Assembly (NCBI GenBank): GCA_964440805.1
Contig: CAYTTR010000057.1
Span: forward strand, 1 to 8,533
Source: CAYTTR01 sp964440805
GTDB lineage: Bacteria; Acidobacteriota; Aminicenantia; Aminicenantales; Aminicenantaceae
Reading direction: 5' to 3'
DNA: 8,533 nucleotides
Below the pieces are notes generated by a model. That model had not been told where the DNA came from. It saw only the letters and a list, made by a program, of their open reading frames with translations, and searched no databases. The translations under genes were made by a program, and so were the position numbers. Positions 5,520 to 8,533 of the stretch are shown piece after piece. Position 1 is the stretch's first letter; the number at the start of each line of letters is the position of its first letter.

Positions 5520-6395
5520 TTATCTTTGATAAACATATATTGTGTGTTCGTTTTCTCCGTTATCCTTAACAGTAACAACTTCTCTCGCCTTTTCTTCCCA
5601 AGAGGACATGCTGTAATTATGAGAAATTACATAAGCGCCTCGCTTTAATTCCCGTTCGAGTTTGGGCCGCAGGAGCTCGTTTGACTCAGGCAGAAGATAG
5701 AGGGTAACCACCGAGGCTTCAGAAAGATCGACTTTGATTGCGTCCTCAAGGATAAACTCAACCATATCTTCCACCCCGGCCTTTTTGGCATTTTCCCTTG
5801 ACTCACGGATTCTCTCTGGAACAATATCAACTCCGACTGCTCGGGCCCCGTATTTAGCTGATGCTGTAATTACTATTCTCCCGTCACCACAGCCAATATC
5901 ATAAACAATATCTTCTTCGGTTAAATCTGCCAGCTCGAGCATCCTGTCAACCACCTCCTGAGGTGTGGAAACAAAAGGAGCTAAGTCTACTGCGTCCTGT
6001 TGGCTGTGGGACCCCTGCCAAATTTCAAGCTGGTCATCTTCATCATAACGGAAAACATAAGGATTCCCGGGAGAAAGAAGCCGCCAGACATCCCGATCTC
6101 CCTGTTTAAAGTTGATATTGGTGAGGAATTCTGCAGTAAACCGGTGGATGGACATTGGCGGCGACTGCATTCTTTCGGGTTCTTCTTCTGAATTATAGGG
6201 ACGTATGGAAAAAGTAATCACCCGGTCAGTCACATTGCGGATGGTTATTTCTCCTCTTGAGAGAGATTGCTGGACAGAAGAACTTTTTAAGCTGTTAGTC
6301 CGGTTTTGCTTTTCGCCCCCGGTGGTAAGCAGAAGAATGACAATACCCAAAACAATAAGAATTACTAAAGAAGCTATTTCAAATTTGCGTTTCAT
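5520..6395 (-). CDS. Membrane-anchored class I SAM-dependent methyltransferase (FAM173-like) with N-terminal extension
   Basis: The 291-residue protein has three parts. Residues 1-26 are a basic N-terminus and one hydrophobic segment (IASLVILIVLGIVILLL), a membrane anchor or uncleaved signal. Residues about 48-130 form a beta-rich segment that I cannot assign (ITIRNVTDRVITFSIRPYN onward). Residues about 137-291 are a Rossmann methyltransferase: VSTPQEVVDRMLELA, motif I VYDIGCGDGRIVI (164-176), acidic VGVDI ending beta2 (187-191), VEFILEDAI and the post-motif VVTLYLLPESNELLRPKL. That order closely recalls the FAM173/ATPSCKMT lysine methyltransferases, which also carry a membrane segment; eukaryotic members modify mitochondrial membrane proteins. 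The bacterial target is unknown. The topology (which side of the membrane holds the catalytic domain) is not settled, though SAM use argues for the cytoplasm. No good ribosome binding site precedes the ATG. Confidence 0.75.
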   Translation of the reverse strand: MKRKFEIASLVILIVLGIVILLLTTGGEKQNRTNSLKSSSVQQSLSRGEITIRNVTDRVITFSIRPYNSEEEPERMQSPPMSIHRFTAEFLTNINFKQGDRDVWRLLSPGNPYVFRYDEDDQLEIWQGSHSQQDAVDLAPFVSTPQEVVDRMLELADLTEEDIVYDIGCGDGRIVITASAKYGARAVGVDIVPERIRESRENAKKAGVEDMVEFILEDAIKVDLSEASVVTLYLLPESNELLRPKLERELKRGAYVISHNYSMSSWEEKAREVVTVKDNGENEHTIYVYQR

Positions 6396-6459
6396 GGTTT
6401 TTTTCTTACCTGCTTTATTTTATCTAATTATTCTACTCCATATAAATTGAAATTTAAAT

Positions 6460-6487
6460 ATTATACATTTTATAGGAGTTCTCCTAA
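6460..6487 (-). promoter_or_regulatory. Candidate promoter of the methyltransferase gene
   Basis: Read on the minus strand, TTAGGA (6487-6482) and a perfect TATAAT (6465-6460) are separated by 16 nt. Transcription would begin near 6453, with a leader of about 58 nt. The -35 match is weak (3 of 6). Confidence 0.35.
6473..6486. promoter_or_regulatory. Palindrome overlapping the candidate promoter (operator-like)
   Basis: TAGGAG and CTCCTA form perfect 6-bp arms around a 2-nt centre. The palindrome covers most of the proposed -35 box and the first part of the spacer of the methyltransferase promoter, where a bound repressor would block polymerase. No regulator gene is in the window. Confidence 0.35.
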
Positions 6488-6544
6488 TTTTAACAAAATA
6501 TAATAATACCTCCATTTTTCAGGCGTAAACAGTGGTTTTTTCAT

Positions 6545-6581
6545 AAAAAAATGTGTTTCTAATCAAGAGTTGTATTAGAAA
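6545..6581 (-). terminator. Possible intrinsic terminator after the creatininase gene
   Basis: On the minus strand, TTTCTAAT and ATTAGAAA (plus coordinates 6574-6581 and 6556-6563) form a perfect 8-bp stem with a 10-nt loop. CACA and then seven T residues (6551-6545) follow. The stem has only two G-C pairs and lies about 140 nt past the stop codon, so its strength is doubtful. Confidence 0.3.
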
Positions 6582-6666
6582 GAACCTGGCTTTTGTTATA
6601 ACTGGAAGGAATAAGGTAGACAGAGATTCACCTTCCCACAGCAACACATTGCGGAGATTTGCAGCT

Positions 6667-6698
6667 AAGGGGGGGACGTTCCCCAAAGGGACACCCTT
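6667..6698 (-). repeat. REP-like palindromic element, copy B
   Basis: Bases 6671-6693 are the exact reverse complement of 1223-1245. The flanks differ from copy A, yet still pair: AAGGG (6667-6671) with CCCTT (6694-6698), and the internal GGGG-ACGTT-CCCC (6672-6684) hairpin is kept. The element lies 25-56 nt downstream of the creatininase stop codon, a usual position for REP elements. Confidence 0.6.
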
Positions 6699-6722
6699 TT
6701 CCCTGAAGCAAAATTGACCGTT

Positions 6723-7613
6723 TTACTGTTTGCCTGCCTTTTTCCAGGCGTTTATGAACTTAACCGCCTGCTCCACCATCCGCTCTACTTCTTTTTTTCC
6801 CTGCTCGACCGTTGCTTCCTTAGGGTCCCTAAGCGACCAAACTCCGTTTGAAGAAAGTTCATGACTGGCTCCACCTTTTCCGGTCTCTTGAGGAACGCCG
6901 AGAAGAGAACTCCGGACATGGAGTAAGGAAGGCTCTTTTTCTGCCAAATCTTGAAGCTCTTTCATTCTGGGAGTGAAACGCATCTCCGGTTTTTGAGCCC
7001 TCTCTAAGCGAACCAAATCCGATTGAAGATAAAGCATGATGGAGGTTTCCGATACCCCGGCATGCCAGTCCATTGAACCGTCATCATCTTTTGGTATCTG
7101 AATCGGGCTTCCGTGTCCGATGGCTACCGCTACCCCTTCTGTTGTGTGGTTGACTCGGTGGATAAGCTTCTCCTGGACTATATTATTTCCTCCGTGATAG
7201 TTAAAGAACATAAACCTTCTGAAGCCGTATTTTAACAGCCACTCAACCGACTCAAAGATTACTTCTTCCATGGTCTCCGGCTTTAAGCTGAGAGTGCCGG
7301 GAAAGCCTGAATGATATGAGCTATAGCCGCTAAATATAACCGGAGCCACCAAAACCCCAGTTTGCTCGGAAATAAGTTTGGCCATTCCCATGGCTTCATA
7401 GAAATCCGTTCCTAAGGGCAAATGAGGCCCATGCTGCTCTGTGCTCCCTAAGGGTATGATAACCATATCACTGGTTTGAAGATAGTCTCCGACATCGGTC
7501 CAGGTCATCTCCTGGAGAATGAGTACCTTTGAGTTTGCCAAAAGCGGAGAAAAACCAAGGCAGCCAGAAATTATAAGGCCCAATAGAATTCTTTTAGGTT
7601 GAATCCGACTCAT
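6723..7613 (-). CDS. Exported creatininase-family amidohydrolase
   Basis: The 296-residue protein belongs to the creatininase family of binuclear metal hydrolases, which includes creatinine amidohydrolase, FAPy deformylase and MftE. The metal site is visible as GSTEQHGPHLPLGTD (56-70), with Glu59, His61 and Asp70 at the creatininase spacing, NYHGGN (138-143) with His140, and HAGVSETS (184-191) with Glu189. The family's usual NGHGGN is NYHGGN here, and HAGE is HAGV. An N-terminal signal sequence (RILLGLIISGCLGFSPLLA) means it acts outside the cytoplasm. ISGC (15-18) fits a lipobox, so a lipoprotein anchored at Cys18 and a soluble form cleaved near residue 27 are both possible. AAGGAG lies 7 nt before the ATG. 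It follows the TonB receptor gene by 82 nt and is probably co-transcribed. The substrate cannot be told; creatinine itself is not implied. Confidence 0.85.
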   Translation of the reverse strand: MSRIQPKRILLGLIISGCLGFSPLLANSKVLILQEMTWTDVGDYLQTSDMVIIPLGSTEQHGPHLPLGTDFYEAMGMAKLISEQTGVLVAPVIFSGYSSYHSGFPGTLSLKPETMEEVIFESVEWLLKYGFRRFMFFNYHGGNNIVQEKLIHRVNHTTEGVAVAIGHGSPIQIPKDDDGSMDWHAGVSETSIMLYLQSDLVRLERAQKPEMRFTPRMKELQDLAEKEPSLLHVRSSLLGVPQETGKGGASHELSSNGVWSLRDPKEATVEQGKKEVERMVEQAVKFINAWKKAGKQ

Positions 7614-7695
7614 ATTGTTACTCCTTTTCTTGTTTTAATATTAAAAAAAAGACATTCTGTCACCTAATCAAAGTCAATCACATAAGTTACCCATC

Positions 7696-8533
7696 TCAGT
7701 ATTTTACTCCGGCACTTAAAGAAATATACCTTCCCACCATGGGGGCATATATATAAGCAGCACTCTCAGCTTCAAGGGCAGTATACTTTACCTTCTGAAT
7801 GTAGTTAAAAATATTATCAACAGCAAATGTAAGAAAAACGTGATCTCCGGCTAATTTCTTGATTACTTTAAAATCCCATACTGTATAGGCTGGCGTTTTG
7901 TCTATTCTCCTTTCCACGTAATTTTCAATGTGCATTGTTCCAGTCAGCCGGCCGGTTAGATTTACTTTCCATTCTCTTTCTTTGTTATTGTACTCCAAGT
8001 CTACCCGGGCTGTAAAAACCGGAGTGCGCATTATATGCCGGCTTTTTCCTACTCCGTAATCCTGTGGTTCTAAATATTTGGCTTCAGTAAGAGTGGTGCC
8101 CACACTCAGACTGAAACCTTGAGCCAATGGAATATTTGAGCTTAATTCAAGGCCCTGGGTAAAAGCATCGCCTCCGTTTAGATAAACAAAATCAAATCCC
8201 GGAGGAGCATCTTCCTCGCTGAAGAATATTTTCTTTTTGATTATCGTTTGGAAAATATTGAAATCAAAAAGAAAATTGCGCGAGAAAAATTCACCGCTGA
8301 GGCTGTAACTAACAGATTTTTCCGGCTCAAGCGTGCCCGGATTATAAATCAGTGGTGCTGCAGAGCAGAGGTGTAAATCCTCGGCAAAAAGATGGGGCAC
8401 TCGAAATCCCCTGCCGAAACTAGCCCGCAGAGTAAATTCTGGACTGACTTCCCACTTAACTCCCATTCTGGGACTCACCGAAGAGGCCTCTATAAAGGTG
8501 CTGTCTGTATAGTCATAACGGAGACCGGCGACA
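7696..8533 (-). CDS. TonB-dependent outer membrane receptor, C-terminal part (5' end outside window)
   Basis: The frame is open from the right edge to a TGA at 7696-7698 and gives 278 residues of C-terminal beta-barrel. It begins AGLRYDYTDSTF and runs into VSPRMGVKWEVSPEFTLRAS and FGRGFRVPHLFAEDL, the conserved TonB-receptor barrel motif. Alternating strands follow (ITRTP-type MRTPVFTARVDLEY, WKVNLTGRLTG, VFLTFAVDNIFNY), and the protein ends ISLSAGVKY with the aromatic terminal residue needed for outer membrane insertion. A GTG at 8476-8478 could pose as a start but lies inside the barrel. The plug domain, TonB box and signal peptide must lie beyond the right edge. The style is that of FepA/BtuB-like receptors, but the ligand cannot be predicted from the barrel end. 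Confidence 0.9.
   Translation of the reverse strand, partial: VAGLRYDYTDSTFIEASSVSPRMGVKWEVSPEFTLRASFGRGFRVPHLFAEDLHLCSAAPLIYNPGTLEPEKSVSYSLSGEFFSRNFLFDFNIFQTIIKKKIFFSEEDAPPGFDFVYLNGGDAFTQGLELSSNIPLAQGFSLSVGTTLTEAKYLEPQDYGVGKSRHIMRTPVFTARVDLEYNNKEREWKVNLTGRLTGTMHIENYVERRIDKTPAYTVWDFKVIKKLAGDHVFLTFAVDNIFNYIQKVKYTALEAESAAYIYAPMVGRYISLSAGVKY

Larger units (their letters stand above)
6396..6722. other. 327-nt non-coding stretch
   Basis: No plausible gene is seen on either strand. The left part (6420-6550) is very AT-rich and holds a - strand promoter candidate with an overlapping palindrome. The middle holds an AT-rich perfect hairpin followed by a T tract on the minus strand. The right end holds REP-like copy B just after the creatininase stop codon. 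Confidence 0.6.

Noticed and set aside
1223..6693. The 23-bp repeat as a CRISPR repeat or insertion-sequence terminal repeats
   Set aside because: There are only two copies, more than 5 kb apart, with ordinary chromosomal genes such as purF between them, no transposase, and no regular spacers.
7633..7646. Perfect 14-bp AT palindrome TTTTAATATTAAAA between the receptor and creatininase genes
   Set aside because: Pure A/T palindromes arise easily in this AT-rich spacer, and the promoter boxes tried around it have poor spacing.

Overview
The window comes from a Gram-negative bacterium of intermediate GC content. The partial TonB-dependent receptor implies an outer membrane. The mix of a 6-bladed beta-propeller protein fragment, an exported creatininase-family protein and a TonB receptor recalls Candidatus Aminicenantes or related Acidobacteriota-like lineages. 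That placement is a low-confidence inference from gene style, because no rRNA or other phylogenetic marker is present. AT-rich intergenic DNA carries sigma70-like boxes lying unusually close to start codons, which suggests some leaderless transcripts.

Layout, left to right: (1) bases 1-165, the 3' end of an unidentified + strand gene. (2) 166-1353, a decayed-looking stretch with a branched inverted repeat (265-343), the surviving C-terminal part of a 6-bladed beta-propeller protein (644-1099), a REP-like hairpin (about 1203-1248) and a probable promoter. (3) 1354-3281, a two-gene + strand operon of paralogous extended SDR enzymes, read as GDP-mannose 4,6-dehydratase followed by a GDP-4-keto-6-deoxy-mannose reductase-like enzyme. 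The second starts at a TTG that overlaps the stop of the first. Together they would make GDP-D-rhamnose (or a close GDP-6-deoxyhexose) for surface glycans. (4) 3270-4739, purF on the - strand, whose 3' end overlaps the reductase gene by 12 bp. (5) 4740-4903, a divergent promoter region. (6) 4904-5510, a small-protein/nucleotidyltransferase pair with a 59-nt overlap, resembling mobile toxin-antitoxin-type modules. (7) 5520-6395 on the - strand, a membrane-anchored SAM-dependent methyltransferase of the FAM173-like type with an extra N-terminal domain. (8) 6396-6722, a non-coding stretch with a promoter and palindrome, an AT-rich hairpin and a second copy of the REP-like repeat in inverted orientation. 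(9) 6723-8533 on the - strand, a TonB-dependent receptor (5' end outside the window) followed by an exported creatininase-family metallohydrolase.

The genes form several small unrelated units rather than one pathway. The internally coherent units are the nucleotide-sugar pair, the nucleotidyltransferase pair, and possibly the receptor-creatininase pair. I see no tRNA, rRNA, CRISPR array, transposase or phage gene. I do not see a clear novel multi-gene system. The items most worth following up are the branched structure at 265-343, the exact 23-bp inverted-orientation repeat, the anchored methyltransferase with its unassigned domain, and the leaderless, overlapping nucleotidyltransferase pair.
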